Positions 1-8,470 of a stretch of DNA of 51,514 nt are shown piece by piece. The notes beneath the pieces are model-generated. The model was given only the letters and a program-made list of their open reading frames with translations, was not told where the DNA came from and made no database searches. Position 1 is the stretch's first letter; each line of letters begins with the position of its first letter. The translations under genes were made by a program, and so were the position numbers. The DNA is taken from the NCBI RefSeq assembly GCF_014652715.1, contig NZ_BMZI01000002.1, positions 141,308 through 192,821 of the forward strand. Reading direction: 5' to 3'. This DNA comes from Salinicola rhizosphaerae (GTDB taxonomy: Bacteria > Pseudomonadota > Gammaproteobacteria > Pseudomonadales > Halomonadaceae).

Positions 1-1414
1 CCTGCGGGTCGAAGGTCGGCTCGCGAACGCCCGCCTTGCGCTGGCGCTCGTAGTCGTTGAGCACGCGAATCGCGATCGGGCAGAGCAGCAGGATGGCGAT
101 CAGGTTGGTCGTCGCCATCAGGCCCATGGCGAGATCGGCGAAGTCCCACACGAACTGCAGCTGCGCCACGGAACCTATCATCACCATTGCCAGCACCGCC
201 AGACGCAGCACCGAGACCGCGCTCTTGGCATGTCGCTTGAACAGGTACTCGATATTGATCTGCGAGTAGGAGAAGTTGGCGATGATCGACGTGAAAGCGA
301 ACAGGAAGATCGCGATGGCGATGAATATCTCGCCGAAACTGCCGAGATGGTCGACCATCGCGTCCTGCGTCAGCTGGATACCGACGATATCCTTGCCCGG
401 CGAGGTGGCCATCAGTTGCTCGTAGACGCCGGACAAGAGAATCACGACGGCGGTGCAGCTGCAGATCACCAGCGTGTCGATAAAGACGCCGAACGACTGC
501 ACCAAGCCCTGCGCTGCCGGGTGTTTCACATCGGCCTGGGCGGCCGCATTCGGCGCGGACCCCATACCCGCCTCATTGGAGAACAGGCCGCGTTTGATGC
601 CGTTCTCCATCGCGATCTTGATGGTGTAGCCCACAGTACCGCCCACCGCCGGGCTGTAACCGAAGGCACTCTTGACGATCAGCGCCAGCATGGCCGGCAC
701 CTCGCCGATGTTGGCCAGCAGCACCCAGAGGGCGACGAGAAAGTAACCGATCGCCATGACCGGCACGATCTTCTCGGCGGTGCGCGCGACGGACTTGAGC
801 CCGCCGTAGATGACCAGCGCGGTGATGATCACCAGCACGATGCCGGTTACCCAGTTGGGAAGCGAGAACGCCTGTGACATCCCCTGGGCAATGGTGTTGG
901 ACTGTGCGCCGTTGAACGCCAAACCGTAGGCGATCAGCAGGAAGATCGCGAACAGAGCGCTCATCCAGCGCTGACCCAGCGCCCGTTCGATGTAATAGGC
1001 CGGGCCGCCGCGGAAGACCCCGTCCTCGTTGCGCTTCTTGTAAGTCTGCGCCAACGTCGACTCGATGAACGACGTCGCGAAACCGACCAGCGCCGTCATC
1101 CACATCCAGAAGATCGCGCCAGGCCCACCGACCCACAGCGCGATCGCCACGCCCGCCAGGTTGCCGGTTCCGACACGCGCCGCCAGCGAGGTGGCGAAGG
1201 CCTGAAAGCCGCTGACGCCGTTACCCGACCCGCGGCTGGTGAAGGTCACTCTCGCCATGTGCCCGAAAAGGCGAAACTGCATGAAGCGGGTCAAGACGGT
1301 GAACAGAATGCCTGCACCCAGCAGCAGATAGAGCAGAATATAGGTCCATACGAAGTCGCTGACCGGAGTCATGACGGCGTAGACCGCATCGTGGAGGGTG
1401 TTGATGAATTCCAT
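1..1414 (-). CDS. Sodium:alanine symporter, AGCS family (3' end outside the window)
   Basis: The minus-strand reading frame opens with ATG at 1412-1414 (MEFINTLHDAVYAVM) and runs off the left edge after about 471 codons, so only the C-terminal end is missing. The protein is strongly hydrophobic with many membrane segments and carries AGCS-type motifs: a glycine-rich ARVGTGNLAGVA stretch near residue 80, then GGPAYYIE, and a later NEAGMGSAPNAAA stretch. AGCS proteins import alanine or glycine with Na+ across the inner membrane. An AAGGA ribosome site precedes the start. It is divergent from the DUF423 gene, and no operon partner is visible on this side. The family call is secure; the exact amino acid carried is inferred. 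Confidence 0.9.
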   Translation of the reverse strand, partial: MEFINTLHDAVYAVMTPVSDFVWTYILLYLLLGAGILFTVLTRFMQFRLFGHMARVTFTSRGSGNGVSGFQAFATSLAARVGTGNLAGVAIALWVGGPGAIFWMWMTALVGFATSFIESTLAQTYKKRNEDGVFRGGPAYYIERALGQRWMSALFAIFLLIAYGLAFNGAQSNTIAQGMSQAFSLPNWVTGIVLVIITALVIYGGLKSVARTAEKIVPVMAIGYFLVALWVLLANIGEVPAMLALIVKSAFGYSPAVGGTVGYTIKIAMENGIKRGLFSNEAGMGSAPNAAAQADVKHPAAQGLVQSFGVFIDTLVICSCTAVVILLSGVYEQLMATSPGKDIVGIQLTQDAMVDHLGSFGEIFIAIAIFLFAFTSIIANFSYSQINIEYLFKRHAKSAVSVLRLAVLAMVMIGSVAQLQFVWDFADLAMGLMATTNLIAILLLCPIAIRVLNDYERQRKAGVREPTFDPQ

Positions 1415-1577
1415 TTCGGAGATCCTTATGGAGAACGATGACGGCGCAGACGCTGGCGGGCGGCTGCCGAGGCGGTTTTTTACGCGCTAGACTGGCGGGC
1501 GTCAATTCACGGCACAGCGTCCGGGTCGCGAAGCGCACGCGCCTTGAACAGCATAGCCGCCCGACGGGAGTCGCAAC

Positions 1578-1982
1578 ATGCATCGAAAGTGGGCTTGGCA
1601 ACAACGGTGGGCCTGGGTTCTGGTCGCTCTGAGTGGCTTCGGCGTGGTCGTGGCTGGCGCCTTCGGCGCACACGCCTTGAGTGGCTCGCTCTCGTCGCGC
1701 TATCTCGCCGTCTTCGAGACCGGCGTGCGCTACCAGATGTGGCATACGCTCGCCGCGCTGGCCGTACTCGTCTGGCAAAGCCACCGTCCGCTACGCGGTC
1801 AGTCACTGGCGGTAACGCTCTGGCTCGTCGGCATCGTCGCCTTCAGCGGCTCGCTCTACCTGCTGACATTGAGCGGTCTGAAACCGGTCGGCATCGTCAC
1901 GCCCTTCGGCGGGCTGCTGCTGATGGCGGGCTGGCTGGCGCTGGCGTGGAGTGCATGGCGTCAGCGGCCGGTAGCGGGCTGA
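1578..1982 (+). CDS. DUF423 family inner-membrane protein
   Basis: A 134-residue protein with four hydrophobic segments (about residues 10-30, 55-66, 75-95 and 100-126). The GAFGAHAL motif after the first segment is the family signature of DUF423 (the YgdD/TMEM256 group). The length is typical for the family. The molecular function is unknown; it is a small integral inner-membrane protein. It is monocistronic, divergent from the symporter, and its stop codon lies only 3 bp from the end of the convergent thioesterase gene. The start was chosen because it gives the expected N-terminus, with a GGGAG-type ribosome site upstream. Confidence 0.85.
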   Translation: MHRKWAWQQRWAWVLVALSGFGVVVAGAFGAHALSGSLSSRYLAVFETGVRYQMWHTLAALAVLVWQSHRPLRGQSLAVTLWLVGIVAFSGSLYLLTLSGLKPVGIVTPFGGLLLMAGWLALAWSAWRQRPVAG

Positions 1983-1985
1983 GAA

Positions 1986-2402
1986 TCAATCGTCACGGTC
2001 CGGCAGCACGTAGGTCGCGGTCACCAGCGCCACGGGCTCGTTATCGCCGGTGGAGAAAAGCTGCACTTCACCCACCGCTAGCCGGCGACCCAGCTTGACG
2101 ATGCGCGCGTTGGCGATGAGATCACGGTCGCCTCGAGCGCGGCGCAGAAAGTGGCAGTTGATACTGCTCGTCACCGCCATCGTCTCGGGCCCGATCTGGG
2201 CCAGAATCGCGACATAGAGGCTGATATCGGCGAGATTCAACATTGAAGGGCCGGAAACACTGGCGCCCGGACGCAGGTGCTCGTCTTCCACCGCCAGGCT
2301 CATCGTCGCTCGCATGTGGTCCACCGCCTCGATGGTGCCCTGGCGATGCGGAAAGACGTCGTCGAGGAAGTCTTCAATCTCGGCGGCAGTCATGACGGTC
2401 AT
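1986..2402 (-). CDS. PaaI-type hotdog-fold thioesterase
   Basis: A 138-residue protein with the single hotdog domain expected of the PaaI/YiiD-like acyl-CoA thioesterases. The core is a GASVSGPSMLNLADISLYVAI-like segment, where the helix carries the conserved Asp, followed by beta strands ending in VALVTATYVLP. These enzymes hydrolyse acyl-CoA thioesters; the substrate cannot be read from the sequence. I prefer the ATG at 2400-2402 to an in-frame ATG 33 bases upstream, because GGGAG lies 6 bases before it. It converges on the DUF423 gene with a 3-bp gap. Confidence 0.75.
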   Translation of the reverse strand: MTVMTAAEIEDFLDDVFPHRQGTIEAVDHMRATMSLAVEDEHLRPGASVSGPSMLNLADISLYVAILAQIGPETMAVTSSINCHFLRRARGDRDLIANARIVKLGRRLAVGEVQLFSTGDNEPVALVTATYVLPDRDD

Positions 2403-2499
2403 CGGATTCTCCCTGGGCAGCGATTGTCGAGACACGCACGGCTGCGATCAAGATAGCGTAAGCGACGGGAGAGGCCCAGCGTATGGGCTTCCACTCACA

Positions 2500-2562
2500 A
2501 GCACTCGGTGCTCAGGAAAAGAGCTCTAGGAAGCTACTGACGTCGGCGCACCAAAATATAAT
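2500..2562 (+). promoter_or_regulatory. Promoter of the GGA-rich sRNA, with upstream dyad
   Basis: A perfect -10 hexamer TATAAT lies at 2557-2562. No good -35 box sits at 16-18 bp (CTACTG at 17), which suggests dependence on an activator. A perfect inverted repeat AGCAC-TCG-GTGCT at 2500-2512 is centred about 63 bp upstream of the predicted start. That is roughly where a GacA/UvrY site would be expected, but the bases do not match the TGTAAG-type consensus, so the binding protein is unknown. Confidence 0.5.
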
Positions 2563-2568
2563 GAGGCC

Positions 2569-2755
2569 ATCTGTATCCATACCACTCGATAGAGCGTACG
2601 GTGATCACATTCTCAAGGATTGAGGATTCGCAAGGATGGCAGTCGGGACGACTGCAGCCAGGGACATACGGAGCGCGATGACCGTAGGAGTTCAGCACTT
2701 CAGGCTTAGTTGACCAAGAGGGAGACCCGGCGTGCACGCCTGGCTCTCTTTTTTT
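2569..2755 (+). ncRNA. Probable CsrB/RsmZ-family sRNA (CsrA/RsmA sponge)
   Basis: This stretch of about 187 nt between TATAAT and a strong terminator has no credible reading frame and is rich in GGA motifs (at 2617, 2622, 2634, 2646, 2662, 2671, 2687 and 2721). Two are presented in ideal hairpin loops: CTCAA-GGA-TTGAG at 2612-2624, and GCAGTC-GGGAC-GACTGC at 2639-2655. A longer helix, TACGGTGATC (2597-2606) with GATGACCGTA (2677-2686) and one mismatch, encloses this core. Multiple GGA loops closed by short stems are the hallmark of RNAs that titrate the translational regulator CsrA/RsmA. Family membership is inferred from structure only; no sequence match was computed. It lies between the convergent ends of the thioesterase and malate synthase genes. 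Confidence 0.6.
2719..2755 (+). terminator. Rho-independent terminator of the sRNA
   Basis: A GC-rich stem of arms 2719-2730 and 2737-2749 closes on the loop TGCA (inner stem GGCG/CGCC, outer AGGGAG/CTCTCT, with a bulged A) and is followed by seven T residues (2749-2755) on the plus strand. The other strand has no T-run, so it does not serve malate synthase. Confidence 0.85.
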
Positions 2756-2884
2756 ATATCCGCTCGCCGCGATTCAGCGGAATCGACCCCTCGCCGGCTT
2801 GAAAAACGCCACGCCTTGAGAATAACGGCGTGTCTGTATCGAGCCGAACCGGGCAGCACGTCCGTACCGCCCGGCCCCTTACGC

Positions 2885-5053
2885 TCAATTCGCGCCTTTT
2901 TCCACCGCGCGCCAGCGATGCAGTAAGGGTTCGGTATAACCGGACGGCTGTTCGCGCCCCTTGAAGATGAGATCGGAAGCTGCCTGGAACGCGGTCGAAT
3001 TCTCGAAGTGAGCGCTCATCGCGGTATAGTCAGGGTCACTCGCATTCTGCTCGTCGACCACCTTGGCCATGCGCGCGAGCGTCTCGCGCACCTGCGCTTC
3101 GCTGACGATCCCATGATGCAGCCAGTTGGCGATGTGCTGGCTCGAGATACGCAGCGTCGCACGGTCTTCCATCAGCCCGACATCGTGGATATCCGGCACC
3201 TTCGAACAGCCCACGCCATGCTCCACCCAGCGCACCACGTAACCGAGGATGCCCTGACAGTTATTGTCGAGCTCCTGCTGGATCTCGTCGGCACTCCAGG
3301 CCGCCTTGGGATCGACGGGGACGGTCAGCAGTTCATCGAGCAGATCGCTCTCGCCCTGCTGCTCCAGCTCGCGCTGAACGGCGTTCACATCGATCTGGTG
3401 GTAGTGCAACGCATGGAGGACGGCGGCCGTCGGTGAGGGCACCCAGGCGGTGTTGGCGCCCGCCTTGGGATGGCCCACCTTCTGCTCCAGCATCGCCGCC
3501 ATCAGATCCGGCATCGCCCACATGCCCTTGCCGATCTGCGCCCGACCGCGCAGCCCGCAGGCGAGACCGGCCTGGACGTTGTTGCGCTCATAGGCGCCGA
3601 TCCAGGCACTGCCTTTCATGTCGCCCTTGCGCAGCATGGGGCCGGCGTTCATCGCCGTGTGCATCTCGTCACCGGTGCGATCCAGAAAGCCGGTATTGAT
3701 GAAGGCGACGCGAGAAGCGGCGGCCGCGATGCAGGCCTTCAGATTGACCGAGGTGCGGCGCTCCTCGTCCATGATGCCCATCTTGAGGGTGTCCTCGGGC
3801 AGTCCCAGCATCTGCTCGACGCATTCGAACAACGCGCTGGCAAACGCCACTTCCGCTGGCCCGTGCATCTTGGGCTTGACGATGTAGATCGAGCCGGTAC
3901 GCGAATTGCCACTGTCTCGCGCCAGATCGTGCATCGCGATCAGCGAGGTGACCACGGCATCGAGCATGCCTTCGGGGATCTCGTTGCCGTCACCGTCGAG
4001 AATCGCCGGCGTGGTCATCAAATGGCCGACATTGCGCACGAACATCAGCGAGCGCCCCGGCAGACGCAGCGACTCGCCGTCCGGCAGCGTGTACTCGCGG
4101 TCGGCATTGAGCCGTCTGGTGACCGTCTTGCCACCCTTCTCGAAGCGCTCCTCGAGATCCCCTTTCATCAGCCCCAGCCAGTTGCGATAGACCCGCGTCT
4201 TGTCCTCGGCGTCGACCGCGGCGACCGAGTCCTCGCAGTCCATGATCGTGGTGACGGCGGCCTCGAGGAGCAGATCCTTGACGTGAGCCGGGTCAGTCTT
4301 GCCGATGGGATGCTCGGCGTCGACCTGAATCTCCAGATGCAGGCCATGATTGACCAGCAGCACGGCCTCGGGCGCGCTCGCTTCACCGCGGTAGCCGACG
4401 AACTGGCCCGGGTTCCGGAGACCGGTCTCGCGCCCACCTTCGAGCTTGACGGTCAGATGCGCGTCGCGCACCAGATAGCCCACCGCATCGCGGTGCGAGC
4501 CGATCGCCAGCGGCGCGGCGAGATCGAGCACGTTACGCGCGTAGGCGATCACCTTCTCGCCGCGCTTGGGGTTGTAGCCATTGCCCTTCTCGGCGCCGTC
4601 GGTCTCGCTGATCACATCGGTACCGTAGAGCGCGTCATAGAGACTCCCCCAGCGAGCATTGGCGGCGTTGAGCGCGTAGCGGGCGTTGTTGACCGGCACG
4701 ACCAGCTGCGGCCCCGCCTGCCGTGCAATCTCGGCATCGACGTTGGCCGTGCTTGCCTCTACGCTGGCTGGCGCCTCGACCAGATAGCCGATCTCGGAGA
4801 GAAATCGGCGATAGGCGGCCATGTCCTCGATCGCGCCCGGATGCTCGCGATGCCATTCATCGAGCTGACGCTGAAAGCGGTCGCGCACGGCGATCAGGTC
4901 GCGATTGCGCGGTGCCAGATCATGGATCAGCGCATCGAGACCTTGCCAGAAAGCAGCGGCATCGACACCACTGCCAGGTAGCGCCTCATCGTTGATGAAA
5001 CGCTCGAGCTCGTCGGCCACCTGCAGACGGTGATGCTGGGTGCGTGCGTTCAT
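2885..5053 (-). CDS. glcB: Malate synthase G
   Basis: A 722-residue cytosolic enzyme that condenses glyoxylate with acetyl-CoA to malate, the second step of the glyoxylate route. It is collinear with GlcB along its whole length. Landmarks are [20 protein letters not shown], then [27 protein letters not shown], the acidic [10 protein letters not shown] stretch, [15 protein letters not shown], and the C-terminal [21 protein letters not shown] region. The length matches the roughly 720-residue G isoform rather than the shorter A isoform. The ATG at 5051-5053 is preceded by GGGAGA; a longer frame reading from 5089 lacks such a site. No isocitrate lyase or glc genes are adjacent. An inverted repeat upstream may be its operator. 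Confidence 0.97.
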   Translation of the reverse strand: MNARTQHHRLQVADELERFINDEALPGSGVDAAAFWQGLDALIHDLAPRNRDLIAVRDRFQRQLDEWHREHPGAIEDMAAYRRFLSEIGYLVEAPASVEASTANVDAEIARQAGPQLVVPVNNARYALNAANARWGSLYDALYGTDVISETDGAEKGNGYNPKRGEKVIAYARNVLDLAAPLAIGSHRDAVGYLVRDAHLTVKLEGGRETGLRNPGQFVGYRGEASAPEAVLLVNHGLHLEIQVDAEHPIGKTDPAHVKDLLLEAAVTTIMDCEDSVAAVDAEDKTRVYRNWLGLMKGDLEERFEKGGKTVTRRLNADREYTLPDGESLRLPGRSLMFVRNVGHLMTTPAILDGDGNEIPEGMLDAVVTSLIAMHDLARDSGNSRTGSIYIVKPKMHGPAEVAFASALFECVEQMLGLPEDTLKMGIMDEERRTSVNLKACIAAAASRVAFINTGFLDRTGDEMHTAMNAGPMLRKGDMKGSAWIGAYERNNVQAGLACGLRGRAQIGKGMWAMPDLMAAMLEQKVGHPKAGANTAWVPSPTAAVLHALHYHQIDVNAVQRELEQQGESDLLDELLTVPVDPKAAWSADEIQQELDNNCQGILGYVVRWVEHGVGCSKVPDIHDVGLMEDRATLRISSQHIANWLHHGIVSEAQVRETLARMAKVVDEQNASDPDYTAMSAHFENSTAFQAASDLIFKGREQPSGYTEPLLHRWRAVEKGAN

Positions 5054-5135
5054 GACTGTCTCCCGTGTAAGCTCGTTTCGAGCGTGCAATGTCTGCGCCC
5101 ACTGTCGTGTCTACCACGCAGGCTATTTCTCGTTT

Positions 5136-5152
5136 ATGGAAATATTTTCCAT
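5136..5152. promoter_or_regulatory. Palindromic operator candidate upstream of glcB
   Basis: The 17-bp sequence ATGGAAATATTTTCCAT is a near-perfect dyad with TGGAAA-N3-TTTCCA at its core. It lies 84 bp before the glcB start, immediately beside a TAAAAT -10-like hexamer read on the minus strand, so a bound protein would cover the start of transcription. The same arms recur at 47019-47033. The cognate regulator is unknown. Confidence 0.5.
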
Positions 5153-5332
5153 ATTTTAGCCAGTCAGGTCCACGGTACCGCATTCGACCTTGGTTTAGCC
5201 GATCCCGATTCGCGCGACGGGCACCCTTTCCGCATCCGCACCGGATCACTCGAGATGTCGCTTCGTCGGCGACCCGCATCATGGCCTTGTCACGGCGCGG
5301 CGAGTAGCATGAGTGGATCAGGAGATTGACGC

Positions 5333-6325
5333 ATGCTCGACTTTTCGCCACTGAAGGCACTCGGCCCCGTTCAGCGCATCGAGGCTCCCCTCCGCTCGGC
5401 ACTGGCCGACTATCTCGACCATTACCGCTTGAGCACTCTGCTCGCGACGAACGAGCCGCCGACGCTGCACGCCGGTTTCCTGCGCGCGGTCGATGCCGAT
5501 GGCAAGGGCTTCGACCTCTGGACTCAGGTCTGGGCACCGCCGGCCCCGCGCGGTACCGTCTTCGTGGTTCACGGCTATTTCGATCATCTCGGCCTCTACG
5601 GTCATCTTCTGGAGCGACTGCTGCATCTCGGCTGGCAGGTCGTGATGTGGGACCTGCCTGGCCACGGCCTCTCGAGCGGCGCACGCGCCACCATCGATGA
5701 CTTCACCGACTACGTGACCTGTTTCAACGCCATCGAGCAGCAGATGGCGGCGAGCGAGCTGGCTCCGGGCCCCTGGATCGCGGTCGGGCAGAGCACCGGG
5801 GCCTCGATCGTGGCGACGGACGCGCTCGAACGGGGCAGCCAGGCCCCCTGGCAGGCGCTGGTGCTGCTGGCGCCGCTGGTTCGCCCCTGGGGCTGGAATC
5901 AATCGCGCTGGCTACACCGTATCGCCAGCCCGTTCGTCGATACCATTCCCCGAAAGTATCGCGCCAACACCACCGATATCGAATTCGCCGACTTCCTGCG
6001 CCTGCACGACCCGCTGCAGGACGACCGCCTGGCGCTGACCTGGGTGACCGCGATGCGCCGCTGGATGCCGACCCTGCTCAAACGCCCGCCAAGCCAACTG
6101 CCGGTGCTCATTCTGCAGGGCGAACAGGATTTGACCGTCGACTGGAGTTGGAACCTCAAGGCACTCAAACGCAAGTTTCCGCGCGCTCACATCGTGCGGC
6201 ATTCGCAGGCACGTCACCACCTGGTCAACGAGGCCGACGAGATCCGCCATGAGCTGTTCGCGGCGCTCGAAGACTTTCTCGTCGCACTGGATCTCGCGGT
6301 GCCCGACGTCAAACGGACCTCATGA
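5333..6325 (+). CDS. Alpha/beta hydrolase (serine aminopeptidase S33 / lysophospholipase-like)
   Basis: A 330-residue cytosolic hydrolase. It shows the oxyanion-hole motif VVHGYFDH near residue 80, DLPGHGLS near 105, the nucleophile elbow GQSTGA with Ser154, an acid residue in GEQDLTVDW near 265, and the catalytic His in ARHHLV near 294. This order is typical of the Hydrolase_4/S33 family, whose members act on monoacylglycerols, lysophospholipids or small esters. The substrate cannot be deduced. AGGAG precedes the start. Its stop codon overlaps the start of the lipoprotein gene (ATGA), so the two are probably translationally coupled. Confidence 0.85.
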   Translation: MLDFSPLKALGPVQRIEAPLRSALADYLDHYRLSTLLATNEPPTLHAGFLRAVDADGKGFDLWTQVWAPPAPRGTVFVVHGYFDHLGLYGHLLERLLHLGWQVVMWDLPGHGLSSGARATIDDFTDYVTCFNAIEQQMAASELAPGPWIAVGQSTGASIVATDALERGSQAPWQALVLLAPLVRPWGWNQSRWLHRIASPFVDTIPRKYRANTTDIEFADFLRLHDPLQDDRLALTWVTAMRRWMPTLLKRPPSQLPVLILQGEQDLTVDWSWNLKALKRKFPRAHIVRHSQARHHLVNEADEIRHELFAALEDFLVALDLAVPDVKRTS

Positions 6326-6843
6326 AAGCCTGGCTCGGGCGCCTTCTGGTTGCGCTGAATGTCGCGCTGATGCTCAGCGGCTGTGCCGGATTCGGCGCCT
6401 CGCCGCCGAGCGAGCGCCAGGCGCTGCGCGGCCTGGCAGACAACGCCGCTCGAGGATTGCTGAACGAACCGCCATGGCCGGCGTCCTCGACCGCCGACGT
6501 GACGATTTTGATGCAGCCAGCTGAAGTCGATGGCCATCTTCCGGTCCCTCCGGATGCGCTCAACGAGGCGCTCGGTCGCGCGCTGTTGAGCCACGCCGAT
6601 GCGCCGCACGTGCTCGATTGGGTGCCTGACGCAATGCACGGCGACGACGGTAATCAATGGCTGCTGCAGGCAACGTTGAGTGCCGATGCGCCGCCGCTGC
6701 GGCTGAGCGATCGTGTGCTTCAGCCCTATCGTCTAAGCTTCGATCTCTCGCAGCCGGGCAAGGTCCAGTCGCACTGGCAGTGGCACGCCAACGGCGCCGT
6801 CGATCTCGATGCGCTACCGTTCGACGCCACCGAAGCCGATTGA
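6322..6843 (+). CDS. Putative lipoprotein of unknown function
   Basis: A 173-residue protein with a type II signal: a basic N-terminus (MKAWLGR), a hydrophobic core and the lipobox LSGC at residues 19-22, so the mature protein would begin with a lipidated Cys and be anchored to the cell envelope. No domain was recognised in the remainder, which ends in an acidic tail. The start overlaps the stop of the hydrolase gene by ATGA, so the pair is likely co-expressed. The signal is clear; the function is unknown. Confidence 0.75.
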   Translation: MKAWLGRLLVALNVALMLSGCAGFGASPPSERQALRGLADNAARGLLNEPPWPASSTADVTILMQPAEVDGHLPVPPDALNEALGRALLSHADAPHVLDWVPDAMHGDDGNQWLLQATLSADAPPLRLSDRVLQPYRLSFDLSQPGKVQSHWQWHANGAVDLDALPFDATEAD

Positions 6844-6969
6844 TGCTCGACGCAAGGTGCTCAAACCCGCTGCGTGATCCGCGATGCTGCTTGAATGACC
6901 GTTCTCTGCCTGACGGCCCACGGTTTTTGTTTAACGACGTATTTTGTCCAACGACGTATCGAGAGTCCC

Positions 6970-8073
6970 ATGCCACGTTTTGCTCGCCACCTCACCGAAC
7001 AGGATGGCCCGAACAATCCCTTCCCCGGCCTGCAGGCGCTGGAGCGCCGGCTGGGCCACACGCTACCGCACCGCATCGGGTCCAACGAAGGGCTCGACAT
7101 GCCGCACCAGGCACTGGCGGCTCGCTTCGGCCCTGCGCTGGCCGAGCTGGCTCGCACCTACGGCGACGCCGAAGCGTGGCAGCTGCGCTCGATGCTCTCC
7201 GAGGCACTGGACGTACCGATGGACTCGCTTCTGGTGGACGCCGGCGCCGATAGCCTGATGGCGCTGACGCTGCGCGCGCTTTGCGATGATGGCAGCACGG
7301 TCATTACCAGCGCCGGCACCTATCCCACCTGGAGCTACTTCGTGCGCGGGCAGGGGTGCCGCCAGGTCGAGGTCGACTATGCCAGTGACGAAGGCTATCT
7401 CGCGCCGGACCTGCAAGCGCTGGCCGACGCCGCCAGACGCGAGAAGGCCCGCGTCCTCTATCTCGCCAATCCCGACAATCCCGCCGGCCATCTGCATACC
7501 GATGCTGACGTGCTCGCGCTGCGCGAGGCCTTGCCGGAGGCGTGCACGCTCGTGCTGGACGAGGCGTATCACGACTTTCGCGAAGACGCCTGGCAGCCGG
7601 AGGCCAATCGCGTCTGGCCCGGCGTCATTCGCCTACGTACCTTTTCCAAGGCCCACGGACTGGCCGGCCTGAGGGTCGGCTACGCCATCGCCACGCCGGA
7701 CACGCTGGCGATGTTGATGAAAGTAAGGATTCACTACGCGGTATCGTCCCTCGCGCTGGCTGCCGCCGAGACCGTTCTAGCGCATCCCGACGAAACGCGG
7801 GCGCATGTCGACGACGTGATCGCCCGCCGCCGCGCATTGAGCGAGTGGTTGCGTGAACGCGGCGCCGAGGTGTTACCCAGCACCACCAACTTCGTCAGTC
7901 TGCGTCTCGGCGATGCCGAGCGCGCCGCCGCCGTTCATCGCACGCTGCTCGACGAAGGCACGCTGATTCATCGCCCCGCGCACCCCGCCCTGGGCGATCT
8001 ACTGCGTATCAGCGCGCTGGAGGACTCGCTCGTACCGGGCCGTCTCGACAGCCTCGCAGCGGCGCTGCGGTGA
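6970..8073 (+). CDS. Class I/II PLP-dependent aminotransferase (histidinol-phosphate aminotransferase-like)
   Basis: A 367-residue fold-type I aminotransferase. It has the N-terminal IGSNEG segment, a LVDAGADSLM cofactor-binding region, NPDNPAGH near residue 165, DEAYHDF near 200, and the PLP-lysine motif TFSKAHGLAGLRVGY with Lys227. The C-terminal TTNFVSLRL and LRIS stretches match the histidinol-phosphate/aromatic group. The actual amino donor is unknown, and no histidine genes are nearby. I chose the ATG at 6970, where homology-like sequence begins; an in-frame ATG 75 bases upstream would add unconvincing residues. It is followed directly by the REP region. Confidence 0.8.
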   Translation: MPRFARHLTEQDGPNNPFPGLQALERRLGHTLPHRIGSNEGLDMPHQALAARFGPALAELARTYGDAEAWQLRSMLSEALDVPMDSLLVDAGADSLMALTLRALCDDGSTVITSAGTYPTWSYFVRGQGCRQVEVDYASDEGYLAPDLQALADAARREKARVLYLANPDNPAGHLHTDADVLALREALPEACTLVLDEAYHDFREDAWQPEANRVWPGVIRLRTFSKAHGLAGLRVGYAIATPDTLAMLMKVRIHYAVSSLALAAAETVLAHPDETRAHVDDVIARRRALSEWLRERGAEVLPSTTNFVSLRLGDAERAAAVHRTLLDEGTLIHRPAHPALGDLLRISALEDSLVPGRLDSLAAALR

Positions 8074-8127
8074 ACGCTATCAAGCCGCCGGCACACTGAT
8101 ATCGAGGTGAAATCCCGGGCGATCAAC

Positions 8128-8453
8128 GGCTTCACTCGCGATGCTCACTCCAACACCAGAGGCGGCAATCACACATCATTGTCGGAGCGAGCTTTGCTCG
8201 CGAAAGTGAATTCTCAAGCCGCTGAGGAACTCCAAAACCTTCGTGAGCGGAGCTCACTCCAACATCGGCCTGGGCGGGCGAATCGGATCCGGCGGCTTCG
8301 CTCGCGACGCTCACTCCAACACCGGATGCGGCAATCGCACATTATTGTCGGAGCGAGCTTTGCTCGCGAAAGTGAATTCTCAAGCCACGGAGGAATTTCA
8401 AAACCTTCGTGAGCGGAGCTCACTCCAACATCGGTCTGGGCGAGCGAAAAAGA
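8128..8453. repeat. Tandem BIME: two copies of a 166-bp REP-containing unit
   Basis: Two head-to-tail copies of about 166 bp (8128-8293 and 8294 to about 8453) fill the gap between the aminotransferase and comM. Each holds two hairpins. One is GCGAGC-TTT-GCTCGC (8187-8201, repeated at 8353-8367), embedded in GGAGCGAGCTTTGCTCGCGA, which resembles the well-known Pseudomonas REP core. The other is GTGAGC-GGA-GCTCAC (8243-8257, repeated at 8409-8423). The copies differ at scattered bases, so the duplication is not very recent. The element may also end transcription between the convergent genes. No gene is seen in this stretch. Confidence 0.85.
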
Positions 8454-8470
8454 ATGCGGTTTGCGAGCAC

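Noticed and set aside
2534-2926. Small open frames on both strands over the sRNA locus
   Set aside because: They cross the promoter, the hairpins and the terminator, lack ribosome sites and show no protein-like composition.
3470-4981. A 503-codon open frame on the plus strand opposite malate synthase
   Set aside because: It is the antisense shadow of glcB in GC-rich DNA; the protein is His/Arg/Asp-rich without domains, while the minus strand encodes a complete known enzyme.
8107-8412. Open frames inside the REP region
   Set aside because: They repeat the same peptide because the DNA unit is duplicated; this is a repeat element, not a gene.
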